Made by a program: the position numbers and the translations under genes. A stretch of 64,000 bases of DNA from Aquarana catesbeiana (lineage: Eukaryota; Chordata; Amphibia; Anura; Ranidae): contig NC_133326.1 in assembly GCF_042186555.1 (NCBI RefSeq), positions 437,656,846 to 437,720,845 on the forward strand, in the 5' to 3' direction. The notes below the pieces were generated by a model. That model was not told where the DNA came from and did no database searches. It was given only the letters and a program-made list of their open reading frames with translations. Shown here in pieces: positions 19,691-30,034 of this stretch. The first letter of the stretch is position 1. Every line of letters starts with the position of its first letter.

Positions 19691-21228
19691 GTCACACATC
19701 ACCCACTCTTCTAACCACTTGAAGACAAAGCCCTTTCTGACACTTATTGTTTACATGAAAAAGTTATTTTTTTTTTGCAAAAAAATTACTTTGAACCCCC
19801 AAACATTCTTTATTTTTTTAAAGCAAATGCCCTACAGATTAAAATGGTGGGTGTTTCATTTTTTTTTTTCACACAGTATTTGCGCAGCGATTTTTCAAAC
19901 GCATTTTTTGGGGAAAAAACACACTTTTTTAAATTTTAATGCACTAAAACACACTATATTGCCCAAATGTTTGATGAAATAAAAAAGATGATCTTAGGCC
20001 GAGTACATGGATACCAAACATGACATGCTTTAAAATTGCGCACAAACGTGCAGTGGCAACAAAATAAATACATTTTTAAAAGCCTTTAAAAGCCTTTACA
20101 GGTTACCACTTTAGATCTACAGAGGAGGTCTACTGCAAAAATTACTGCCCTCGATCTGACCTTCGCGGTGATACCTCACATGCATGGTGCAATTGCTGTT
20201 TACGTTTGACGACAGACCGCCGATTGCGTTCGCCTTAGCGCGAGAGCAGGGGGCGACAGGGGTGCTTTTTTTTTTTTTTTTTTTTTCTTTATTATTTTTC
20301 TGCTTTTTTTATCTTATTTTTAAACTGTTCCTTTCATATTTTTTTTTTTAATCATTTTTATTGTTATCTCGGGGAATGTAAATATCCCCTATGATAGCAA
20401 TAGGTAGTGACAGGTACTCTTTTTTGAAAAAATTGGGGTCTATTAGACCCTAGATCTCTCCTCTTCCCTCAAAGCATCTGACCACACCAAGATCGGTGTG
20501 ATAAAATGCTTCCCCAATTTCCCAATGGCGCTATTTACATCCGGCGAAATCTAAGTCATAAAATGCTCGTAGCTTCCGGTTTCTTAGGCCATAGAGATGT
20601 TTGGAGCCACTCTGGTCTCTGATCAGCTCTATGGTCAGCTGGCTGAATCACCGGCTGCATTCTCAGGTTCCCTGTTGAGACAGGAGAGCCAGAGAAAAAC
20701 ACGGAAGACGGTGGGGGGGGGGGGCATTCCCTCCCACGGCTTGTAAAAGCAGTCTAGAGGCTAATTAGCCGCTAGGATTGCTTTTACATGAAAGCCGACC
20801 GCTGGCTGAAAAGAATGATACCAAGATGATACCTAAACCTGCAGGCATCATTCTGGTATAACCACTCAAAGTCGTGAATGGCGTACCTGAAGACAAAAAA
20901 ATGGTTAACAATAAAGCACAGTAAACGGTAAAGTATAAAAAATTGCATACCTGAAAAGCAAACATGATAAAACATAACAACAATAAAACATTGCAGAATA
21001 GAATACAGTAAAAAAGAGCAGAACAATAGAGAGAGAATAGAGAGAGAGAGATCAATAAAACGACAACTATTTTTTTTTATTTTATATATATTTTTTTTTT
21101 TTGACACTTTTTTTGTAACTAACTTTTATAACTGTAACCGGTTCCGGGTTCGGGTCTCTCAAAATGCGATGGCATCTTGGGAGACCCTGTGAAAGTGTGT
21201 CCTAGTCTGTGCAATGCTGTACCCTACG
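19691..21228. other. Non-coding interior of the piggyBac-family element
   Basis: AT-rich sequence with long T tracts (20267-20286, 20339-20349, 21088-21101), a G-run at 20711-20724 and short purine repeats near 21030-21050. No transposase motif or RNA gene is recognised. Short antisense frames such as 20765-21107 are low-complexity and hydrophobic by composition. Confidence 0.45.
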
Positions 21229-21603
21229 CTAATACTCAACTAGTGAATGGTAGCGTTCAAAACATTCACCAATGCAAAGACCAGGATTGTCAGGACAGGA
21301 GGGACAATAATAGCGGGTGTCACGCCTATATCCGCGCTTCCTGCAGACACAACATCTTTTTTGGGGGGGTTCGTTGGGTAGGGGTACTCGGGAGGACATA
21401 AAGAAAATGCCTCTCATGCAGCCGACTGCATTTGATAGGGGATGTGAATGGGGGAAGTACGGGCGCTGCAGAAGCGGTGGGTTCCCAATTAGGATTGGCG
21501 AATGCAGCAGGAAGGGCACTATGGGCACGACGGGCCTGTGTTTGTCTTCTTGGTGGCAGCGGGACACTACTTGTGCTTGCCACCTCACCAGCTTGAACTG
21601 CAC
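21229..21603 (-). pseudogene. piggyBac transposase C-terminal cysteine-rich domain
   Basis: piggyBac transposases end in a zinc-binding cysteine-rich domain that recognises the terminal repeats. The last 45 residues here contain 'KRCCVCRKRGYRRDTRYYC' followed by 'CPDNPGLCIGECFERYH', a clear match to that domain: paired Cys, TRYYC, P.LC...CF..YH. The frame ends at 21229. The upstream residues show no DDD catalytic core, and beyond 21600 the DNA is tandem repeat, so the body of the transposase has been lost. Together with the TTAA ends this ties the repeat family to piggyBac. Confidence 0.78.
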
Positions 21604-21674
21604 TTATGGGACTCGCCACGTCACCAAGTGTTACTGCAGTGCTGGTTTGACTACGACCGGGGTGTACTAGGGCG

Positions 21675-22737
21675 CTGGTGCTTGCCAGTTCACCAAAACG
21701 CTACCACAAAAACTGTTAGCGATCGCAGGGATCAGGCCTGACTCTGCGAACGCTGCAGTTATGTGTTTAGTGTTTTGTAAGTGTCAGTGATCGATCGATA
21801 CTGCACTTGGGTGGGCTGGGCTGGGCCGGGCGGAGGGGCAAAACACAGGTGCTAGCAGGTATCTGGGCTGATCCCGCTAACACTGCGTTTTTGGGAACCC
21901 TAAACTGCTGGGGACGCTAGTATAGATCTGATCGGATCAGATATTGATCCGTTCAGATACTATACCACTAAGGGAGGTGTATGCTGCGTGCGTGGGTGTT
22001 AGCAGTACTGGCGTTAACCTGACGCTGCCTGGGGCTGGTGCTTGCCAGTTCACCAAAACGCTACCAAAAAAACTGTTAGCGATCGCAGGGATCAGGCCTG
22101 ACTCTGCGAACGCTGCAGTTATGCGTTTAGTGTTTTGTAAGGGACAGTGATCGATCGATACTGCACTTGGGTGGGCCGGGCCGGGCGGAGGGGCAAAACG
22201 CAGGTGCTAGCAGGTATCTGGGCTGATCCCGCTAACACTGCGTTTTTGGGAACCCTAAACTGCTGGGGACGCTAGTATAGATCTGATCGGATCAGATATT
22301 GATCCGATCAGATACTATACCACTAAGGGAGGTGTACGGTGCGTGCGTGGGTGTTAGCGCTACTGGCGCTAACCTGACGCTGCCTGGGGCTTGCTTGCCA
22401 GTTCACCAAAATGCTACCAAAAAAACTGTTAGCGATCGCAGGGATCAGGCCTGACTCTGCGAACGCTGCAGTTATGCGTTTAGTGTTTTGTAAGTGACAG
22501 CGATCGATCGATACTGCACTTGGGTGGGCCGGGCGGAGGGGCAAAACGCAGGTGCTAGCGGGTATCTGGGCTGATCCCGCTAACACTGCGTTTTTGGGAA
22601 CCCTAAACTGCTGGGGACGCTAGTATAGATCTGATCGGATCATATATTGATCCGTACAGATACTATACCACTAAGGGAGGCGTATGCTGCGTGCGTGGGT
22701 GTTAGCGGTACTGGCGCTAATCTGACGCTGCCTGGGG
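21675..22737. repeat. Tandem array, three units of about 350-360 bp
   Basis: Units start with 'ggtgcttgccagttcacc' at about 21675 and 22035, with a third at about 22390. Each contains 'tgttagcgatcgcaggg', 'gatcgatcgatactgcac' and an 'agatctgatcggatcagat' palindrome. Units differ by small indels in the 'ggccgggc' stretch. They are non-coding. The palindromic cores are dense in GATC. Confidence 0.88.
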
Positions 22738-23632
22738 CGACGCATATCACCGCCGGGCGATCAGGGGGCTAAACCTTTATTCGGTAATAAACGGCGGGTG
22801 CCCTGACACTATAAAAAATAAACGAACTAACCAGCGTCAACCGTAACGTTTATACGGTGATCAGTGGTGAAAGGGTTAACTAGGGGGCAATCAAGGGGTT
22901 AAAACATTTATTAGATAGTATATGGGGGTCCCTGACGCTATAAAACGCTGACGGCGAACTGAAATATTTACGTCCCTAACTAGCGTCACCAGTGACACTA
23001 ATACAGCGATCAGAAAAATGATCGCTTAGCAACACTGGTGACAGGGGGTGATCAAGGGGTTAAAACTTTATTAGGGGGGGTTAGGGGGGTATCCTAGACC
23101 TAAAGGGGGGTAATATTCACTGTCCCAACACTGTAACTGTCACAAACTGACACCATGCAGTAATCAGAAAAAAAAAAAAAAAAAACCTGCTGGTGTCAGT
23201 TTGTGACAGGGGGGGGGGGTGATTGGGGGGGGATCGGGGGGCGATCGGGGGGGGGATCGGGGTGTTTTGTATGCCTGGCATGTTCTACTGTGTGTGTAGT
23301 GTGTTGTGCACTTACATTGATGTCTTCTCCCCTCGGCGCTGGAACGGAATACCGAGCTGAGGGGAGATGACATCATTTCCTTTGCTGCTGTTTAGCATAC
23401 AGCAGCAAAGGAATGTTCCCATTGGCCGGCGGCGATCGCGAAGGGGGGGCCACGAACGGATGGCCTCCCCCTCATCTCGGATCGCCGGGGAACAGAACGG
23501 GACCGCCTCGGGCGGCGGGGGGGGTCCGATCGGACCCCCCACCCGCGGAAGGCAAATCACGTACATGTACGTGATTTTGCCTGCCCGTGCCGCTTTGCCG
23601 ACGTAAATCGGCGTTAGGCGGTCCTTAAGTGG
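22738..23632. other. Right part of the piggyBac-family element, G-rich
   Basis: The stretch contains 'gtgatcaaggggttaaaac' type repeats, a poly-A tract (23168-23185), and a strongly G-rich run (23209-23262) with repeated GGGG-GATCGGGG blocks. A hairpin 'cctttgctgctgtttagcatacagcagcaaagg' is recognisable at 23380-23412 as arms of 14 bases. No gene is recognised. Confidence 0.55.
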
Positions 23633-23667
23633 TTAAATCAGTAATAAAAATATTAAATTATGAAAAA

Positions 23668-24772
23668 GGGAGATTATCGGCTTTAATCGCATCCTCCATC
23701 CAGGTGGATAGGAAGCGTCCTAGATCCCCCTCCCCCACTTTAAACTCTTTACAAGCAGTGGAGGGTCCAAGGGAATTGTGGGAACAAGATGAGGTATTAC
23801 CCTCAGATAATCAAGAGGAAAGTCAAGCCGGTTATTCCTCTGCAGAGGAAACAATACTTGATGTTTCAGCTTCACAGTCTGAAGTACAGAGCCTTACAGA
23901 GATTGTTAGCTCCGCTTTCATGCTACCCCTAACAGAGTTGGCTGAAGGTCCGGTCTCCTCCTTGGGTTCCCTGAAACCTTTACAGCCTTTGCATGTGTTT
24001 CCTGTCCACGCATTACTAGAAAAGCTTATTTATACCAAATGGGAGAATCCCCTCCAAAGAGATTCTCAATTCTCTATCCTATGGAGGAAAAATTCACAAA
24101 AAGATGGAAAGTTCCAGCAGTTGACGCTGCAATTTCCAATGTGAATAAAAGTTTAACTTGTCCAGTAGACAATGCTCATATACTTAAAGATCCAACAGAT
24201 AAGAAGTTGGAAGGCCTGTTAAGATCCTCTTTTTCCTTAGCAGGGACCGTGACTCAGCCTGCAATTGCAGCTATAGGCATATAAAGGACCAGTTCACAGA
24301 TGCTCTTAACAAGCTCCCTGCACAACAGGCCCGGGAGTTGGCCGAGCTACCAAAAGCATTATGTTTTGCCATAGATGCTCTGAAGGATTTTATTTATCAG
24401 GCATCATGCCTTGCGCTTGTACTAGTACACATGCGAAGGACCCTTTGGTTAAAGGGTTGGTCAGCTGAAGCTCCTTGCAAGAACCTTCTAACTAGTTTTC
24501 CCTTTAAGGGAGAATGACTATTTGGCGATAGTTTGGATAAATACATCCAAACAATTTTTAACGGAAAGAGTACTCTTTTGCCATTCAAAAGAAAATATAA
24601 ACATCCTTTGTTTAAACACACTTTTCTTCCCGCACCAGGTGCATCCACCTCTAGGCAGGGGCGACGGCCTCCGCCGTCATACTCTAGAGGAAGACCTCAG
24701 GGTCAAACCCAGGCACAAAAGAAGACCTGGGGCCGCAAGTCTGCAAAGCGGAATACCAAGGCCTCGTCATGA
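23668..24772 (+). pseudogene. gag: DIRS-B gag, main part
   Basis: The frame resumes with 'GRLSALIASSIQVDRKRPR' after the duplicated target. It aligns with DIRS-A Gag through 'LGSLKPLQPLHVFPVHALLEKLIY', then shifts frame near 24050 ('YPMEEKFTKRWKV', 'DAAISNVNKSLTCPVDNAH'), and again near 24290. An in-frame TGA interrupts the region near 24516. The basic C-terminus (24533-24772) is open and ends at 24772, overlapping the pol frame. At least two frameshifts and one stop make it non-functional. Confidence 0.85.
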
Positions 24773-26538
24773 AGAGGCATCTCCCCTCACCAAGGTAGGG
24801 GGAAGACTTCTGAGGTACTCAGAAGTCTGGCAAAGGGAAATTCAGGACAGATGGACTCTCTCCACATTGTCTCTAGGATACAAGCTAGAATTTCGAGTTT
24901 CCACCGTCAAACATTCCCAAGGATCCAGGGAAAAGGCAATCCCTGTTGTGCAAGCATTAGACCGATTATTGGCTCAAGGGGTGATCATACAGATTCCCAC
25001 ACAAGAGCAAAGTTTTAGGTTTTACTCAAACCTGTTTACGGTACCAAAGCCAAATGAGGGTGTCAGACCAATTCTAGATCTACGGAATCTAAATCGGTTC
25101 TTGAAGATCCGCTCCTTTCCCATGGAGTCAATCAAGTCAGTCGTTTCCATCCTACAAGGAGGAGAACTTTTGGCATCCATCGACATCAGAGATGCATATC
25201 TGCATGTCCCTATATTTCCTCCTCACCAGAGGTTTCTGCGGTTCGAAGTAGAACAACAGCACTTTCAGTTTGTAGCTTTGCATAAGGGCATAACTGTCTT
25301 GGCTTACTTAGACGATCTATTGTTAATAGACCAGTCAGCGGCTCGCTTGAAGCAAGATGTAGCCATTACAAGCAGTTACCTGGAGAGTCTGGGTTGGATT
25401 CTCAGCCTGAAGAAATCCTCCTTAAAGCCACTAAAAAGGCTGGAGTATCTGGGCCTGATCATAGACACAGCCCAGGAAAGGGTGTTCTTGCCTCCCGCAA
25501 AGATCAGCTCCATACGAGAGCTAGTGCGGATGGTCAGGTCGAAGAGAAATCCCTCAATTCACCTTTGCTTGAGGTTGTTAGGAAAGATGGTAGTTTCATT
25601 CGAAGCAGTTCCCTATGCCCAATTCCATTTGAGACTGCTTGGAACAAGCTTTGGATTTGCCAATGTGGCTGTCCCCAAGAGTGTCTCAAAGCCTCAGTTG
25701 GTGGTTACTAACTCGGAACCTGCTGAAGGGAATGTCCTTCAGACCAATTATCTGGAAAGTAGTAACGACAGATGCCAGCCTTTCAGGCTGGGGAGCAGTA
25801 CTAGAGAAGACGACAGTGGTCAAGATCCGGAAGAGCCTTGCCCATCAACTTCCTAGAGATTCAGGCAGTGTATCTGGCTCTGAGAACCTGGACCTCCAGG
25901 TTAAAGAATTGTCCTGTCAGGATCCAATCCGACAATGCCACGGCTGTGGCATATATCAATCAGCAAGGGGGCAACAAAAGTCTCTCAGCTCAGAGAGAGG
26001 TTAACCAGATTCTAACTTGGGCAGAAAAGAATGTCCCATGCCTATCGGCAGTTTTCATTCTGGGAGTAGAGAATTGGCAGGCGGACTACTTAAGTCGCCA
26101 GCAGTTATTCCCGGGGGAATGGTCTCTTCATCCTGAGATTTTTCGGGATGTTTGCCAACGATGGGGGACTCCGGACATAGACCTAGCTTCATATTCAACA
26201 CGAAGCTAGTCAACTTTGTGTCCAGGACAAGGGACTCACTCGTATACGTAACAGATGCATTAGTGACCCCGTGGGATCAGTTTTCACTGATCTGTGCATT
26301 TCCCCCGATTCACTTGCTGCCTCGACTTCTTTGCAGTATCAAGCTGAAAAGAAAGCCGACAATACTGGTAGCACCAGCATGGACCAGGAGGTCATGGTAC
26401 GCAGAAATCGTGAAGATGGCAGCGGAGGATCCATGGTCCCTCCCATTAAGGCGAGATCTGCTATCACAGGGGCCGATATTCCATCCTACTTTACGAATAC
26501 TAAATTTAATGGCCTGGCTATTGAGACCCACATTCTGA
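24773..26538 (+). pseudogene. pol: DIRS-B reverse transcriptase / RNase H / methyltransferase-like polyprotein
   Basis: The frame (open from 24522, overlapping gag) gives 'VGGRLLRYSEVWQ', 'VRPILDLRNLNRF', 'LASIDIRDAYLHVP' (motif A) and 'AYLDDLLLI' (motif C). Compared with DIRS-A, about 23-25 residues spanning motif B ('FGIATASRVF') are missing between 'FQFVAL' and 'KGITVLAYLDD', and the deletion is in frame. RNase H residues are all present ('TTDASLSGWG', 'FLEIQA', 'IQSDNATAVAY', 'NWQADYLSR'), but frameshifts near 25635, 25830 and 26190 separate them. The methyltransferase-like end 'LVAPAWTRRSWYAEI' keeps the Trp that is a stop in DIRS-A. It ends at 26538. Confidence 0.87.
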
Positions 26539-27550
26539 AGAAATGTGGGCTTTCCAGGTCAGTTATCTCTATTTTGATTAATGCTAGGAAGCCAGTTTCC
26601 AGAGCTATATATTATAGAGTCTGGAAGGCTTATGTTTCCTGGTGTGAATCCAAGGGTTGGCACCCTTGGAGATATATCATAGGCAGAATTCTTGCCTTTC
26701 TACAATTAGGCGTAGAGATGAAGTTGGCCATGAGTACTATTAAGGGCCAAGTCCCAGCCTTATCAATTTTATCTTAAAGACCGCTTGCTGTGCATTCTTT
26801 AGTCCGGGGTTTCATGCAAGGAGTGATGTGGATTAATCCACCAGTTAAATCACCCTTAAGCCCTTGGGACTTGAATTTAGTTTTGTCGGTATTACAAAAA
26901 CAGCCATTTGAACCGATACAGCATATTCCTTTAGTCCTTTTGACAAGGAAGCTGGTATTTTTTGGTTGCTATATCCTCAGCAAGGAGGGTATCAGAATTG
27001 GCTGCTCTTTCTTGTAAAGAGCCATATTTGATTATTCATAAGGATAGAGTGGTGTTACGCCCTTGTCCAGGTTTTTTGCCAAAAGTGGTTTCAGGCTTTC
27101 ATCTGAATAAAGATATTGTCCTGCGATCGTTTTTTCCCAAAACCATGTTCCAGGGAAGAAAAATCACTACATTGTCTTGATGTGGTGAGAGCAGTGAAGA
27201 TCTATTTAAAGAAAACTGCTCAGATTCGTAAGACTGATGTCTTATTTATTCTGCCAGAGGGTCCTAAGAAAGGACAGGCAGCGTCTAAATCCACTGTCGC
27301 TAAGTGGATTCGGCAAGTTATAATTCAAACTTATGATTTAAAGGGAAAGATTCCCCCTTTTTCAAGTTAAGGTGCACTCTACCAGAGCGGTTGGTGCTTC
27401 TTGGGCAGTGCGTCACTAGGCCTCCATGTCTCAGATCTGCAAGGCCGCGACTTGGTCTTTAGTGCATACATTCACAAAATTTTATCAAGTGGATGTAAGT
27501 TGGAATGAGGATATCGCCTTCGGGCGCAGTGTGCTGCAGGCAGGAGTATA
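26450..27550 (+). pseudogene. DIRS-B tyrosine recombinase
   Basis: This is the counterpart of 5700-6894 and overlaps the end of pol. Visible pieces are 'YYRVWKAYVSWCESKGW' and 'STIKGQVPALSIL' to a TAA at about 26775, then 'HSLVRGFMQGVMW', the Arg-containing 'ISSARRVSELAALSC' (26962 on), 'KTDVLFILPEGPK', 'VHSTRAVGASWAV' near 27370 and 'TKFYQVDV' near 27480. They fall in several frames with at least one internal stop. Catalytic residues can be placed but no single frame carries them. Confidence 0.83.
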
Positions 27551-27615
27551 AGTCCTCAGGTCTGGGGGTTGCCCTACGGGTTTTGTCTCCTTCCCCTCAA
27601 GTAGCATTGCTATGG

Positions 27616-27969
27616 GACGTCCCACTAAATAAATACTTGAGGCTCTGTGTCCTATGATGTACAATAAAGAAAATAGGATTTTTAAAACAGCTTACCTGTA
27701 AAATCCTTTTCTTGGAGTATATCATAGGACACAGAGCTCCCACCCCTCTGTTTTATGGGGTGTAAGTATATTGCTTGGCTTCAAAAGCTGAGGTACTCCT
27801 GGAAGGAGGAGGGGTTATATAGGGGAGTCAACTTCCTGTATTGGTTATACCAGTGTCAACACTTGAAGGTAGGCCCATAATCCACTAAGTAAATACTTGA
27901 GGCTCTGTGTCCTATGATGTACTCCAAGAAAAGGATTTTACAGGTAAGCTTTTTTAAAAATCCTATTTT
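27616..27969. repeat. DIRS-B internal complementary region and right terminal repeat
   Basis: Positions 27616-27737 form the complementary region. Its right half is the reverse complement of 27890-27969, including 'ggctctgtgtcctatgatgt'. The terminal extension with 'aggatttt' (27932-27939) and 'aaaatcct' (27957-27964) arms around 'caggtaag' is nearly identical to that of DIRS-A, although the rest of the terminal repeats has diverged. Confidence 0.85.
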
Positions 27970-29358
27970 TCCACATTCTGTTATGTTGCAGCCTTATTCC
28001 ATAATGGATTAAATTCATTATTTTCCTCAAAATCCTACAAACAATACCTCATAATGACAACTTAAAAAGAAGTTAGTTTGAAATCTTTGCAAATTTATTA
28101 AAAATAACAACGAAAAAATCACATGTACATAACTATTCACAGCCTTTGCTATGACGCTCAAACTTGAGCTCAGGTGCAATTTGTTTCCATTGATCATCCT
28201 TGAGAGGTTTCTACAACTTGATTGGAGTCCACCTGTGGTAAATTCAGTTGATTGGACATGATTTGGTAAGGCCTGTCTATTTAAGGTGCCACAGTTAACA
28301 GTGCATGTTAGAGCACAATCCAAGCCATGAAGTTCAAGAAATTGTCTGCAGACCTCTGAGACAGGATTGTATCGAGGCACAGATCTGGGGAAGGGTATAG
28401 AAAAATTTCTGCAGCATTGAAGGTCCCAATGAGCACAGTGGGCTCTATCATTTGTAAATTGTAGAAGTTTGGAACAGCCAGGACTTTTCCTAGAACGGAC
28501 CGCCCAACCAAGCTGAGCGTTCCGGGGAGAGGTCTGGGAGGTGACCAAGAACCCGATGGTCACTTTGACAGAGCTCCAGCGTTTCTCTGTGGAGAGAGGG
28601 GAACCTTCCAGAAGAACAACCATCTCTGCAGCACGCCACCAATCAGGCCTGTATGGTAGAGTGGCCAGACGGAAGCCACTACTCAGTAAAGGGCACATGA
28701 CCGCCAGTCTGAAGTTAGCCAAAAGACACATGAAGGACTCTCAGACCATGAAAAATAAAATTCTCTGGTCTGAGGAAACAGATTGAACTCTTTGGCCCGA
28801 ATGGCAAGTTTTATGTCTGGTGGAAACCAGGTACCGCTCATCACCTGGCCAATACCATCCCTATAGTGAAGCATGGTGGTGGCAGCCTCATGCTATGGGG
28901 ATGTTTTTCAGTCTCAGGAACTGGGAGACTAGTCAGGATTGAGGGAAAGATGAATGTAGCAATGTACAGAGACATCCTTGATGTAAACCTACTCCAGAGT
29001 GCTCTGGACCTCCAGACTGGGGCAAAGGTTCATCTTCTATCAGGACAACAACCCTAAGCACACAGCCAAAATAACAAAAGAGTGGCTATGAGACAACTCT
29101 GTGAATATCATTGAGTGGCCCAATCAGAGCCCCGATTTGAACCCGATTGAACATCTCTGGAGAGATCTGAAAATGACTGTGACCAACCTGATGGAGCTTG
29201 AGAGGTCCTGCACAGAAGAATGGGAGAACCTGCCCAAAAATAGGTGTGCCAAGCTTTGTAGCATCATACGCAAAAGACTTTAGGCTGTAATTGGTGCCAA
29301 AGGTGCTTCAAGAAAGTATTGAGCAAAGACTGTGAATACTTTAGTACATGTGATTTTT
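27970..29358 (+). mobile_element. Tc1/mariner-like element Tc1-A, both outer ends lost
   Basis: Inner parts of the inverted repeats survive: 'aatcacatgtacataa' near 28118 pairs with 'tacatgtgatttttt' near 29345, with 'cacagcctttgct' and 'agactgtgaatac' beside them. The left outer repeat continues to 27970, where DIRS-B begins. The right outer repeat is replaced by a TA microsatellite from 29368. A decayed transposase lies between. Confidence 0.82.
28327..29283 (+). pseudogene. Tc1-like transposase (Tc1-A), decayed
   Basis: Transposases of this group have an N-terminal paired-like helix-turn-helix and a DDE catalytic domain of 340 aa in total. An ATG at 28327 begins 'MKFKKLSADL', soon followed by a TGA. 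The frame then gives 'DRIVSRHRSGEGYRKIS', 'MKHGGGSLMLWGCFSVSGTG' (28866) and, in another frame, 'QDNNPKHTAK'. The end 'EWPNQSPDLNPIEHLWRDLK' carries the final Glu. Several frameshifts and stops are present. The antisense 234-codon frame at 28027-28731 is a shadow. Confidence 0.87.
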
Positions 29359-29365
29359 TTCGGAT

Positions 29366-29397
29366 ATATATCTATAGATATAGATATCTATATCTAT

Positions 29398-29441
<44 letters not shown>

Positions 29442-29522
29442 ATATATATATATATATATATATATCTATAGATATAGATATCTATATAGATATATAGATA
29501 GATAGATATCTATATCTAATAT
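29366..29522. repeat. TA-rich microsatellite
   Basis: (TA)n with regular 'tatctatagata' interruptions that form local palindromes. It has replaced the right terminus of Tc1-A. Confidence 0.95.
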
Positions 29523-30034
29523 TATGATTTACAGGTGAGGTAGACGGCACAAACGGTACCCTTCCCAAAGGCCATATATACAAATGAATCCAGGGATTGC
29601 TGCACTTAAAAAATGATTTAAGAATATTCACATGTAAACAGGTTACATTTCGTTCCACACAATGGTTTCAGGCTAAAGCTTGCGCCCTTCTTCAGGTAGG
29701 AACAGAATATAAAGGGACATTATTCTTAAATCCTTTTATATTAGTACATTTAACACCAGGTATCAATTAAACAATAAAAACATGCAAAATACTCCATCCT
29801 AAATGCTAGAGAGATAGCTAAAAGAGGTGCAATAAAACCCTTCAATATCAACAGTGTTCCAGTGACCAATTACCAAAACATAGACACACATATAATTAGT
29901 CAACAGCAACAATAAAATGCTACCCGTTAGAATATACATATTCCAATCAATGTATATTTCCACAGATGTTAAAAAAAACATCAATGTATATAGCCATTAT
30001 TTACAAGAGAGTTTGTTTCAGAAAACCTGAGTGC

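Larger units (their letters stand above)
17758..23636 (-). mobile_element. Long TTAA-flanked piggyBac-family element (5.9 kb)
   Basis: The element starts 'ttaaccacttgagcccc' and ends 'ggtccttaagtggttaa', with TTAA at 17758-17761 and 23633-23636. The interior left part ('ggcactgcgtcgctttaactg', 'gagctttcttttg') is shared with the shorter TTAA repeats of this window. On the minus strand it encodes a piggyBac-type cysteine-rich tail (21229-21603), but the catalytic transposase is missing. Much of its length is a large palindrome (18230-19690) and a tandem array (21675-22737). It inserted in the 3' untranslated region of the L1 that had already entered DIRS-B gag. Confidence 0.8.
11425..27969 (+). 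mobile_element. DIRS-type retrotransposon DIRS-B, left-truncated and disrupted by nested insertions
   Basis: A second DIRS element of the same lineage as DIRS-A but clearly diverged. Its segments are leader 11440 to about 12050, leader 15763-16243, gag 16244-16484 and 23668-24772, pol to 26538, recombinase to about 27550, and internal complementary region plus right terminal repeat 27616-27969. No left inverted repeat matching 27740-27969 is found near 11425, so the 5' end is lost. A CR1 and an L1 (the L1 itself hit by a piggyBac-family element) interrupt it. Removing those leaves an element of usual DIRS length. Confidence 0.85.

Noticed and set aside
22323..22586. Small frames recurring in the tandem array
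   Set aside because: They recur only because the array repeats, and they have no motif or start context.
21675..22737. Possible CRISPR-like array
   Set aside because: Units are 350-360 bp with no short repeat-spacer pattern, and the sequence is vertebrate transposon DNA.
28027..28731. 234-codon antisense open frame
   Set aside because: It is the shadow of the Tc1-A left repeat and N-terminal transposase region, with no motif of its own.
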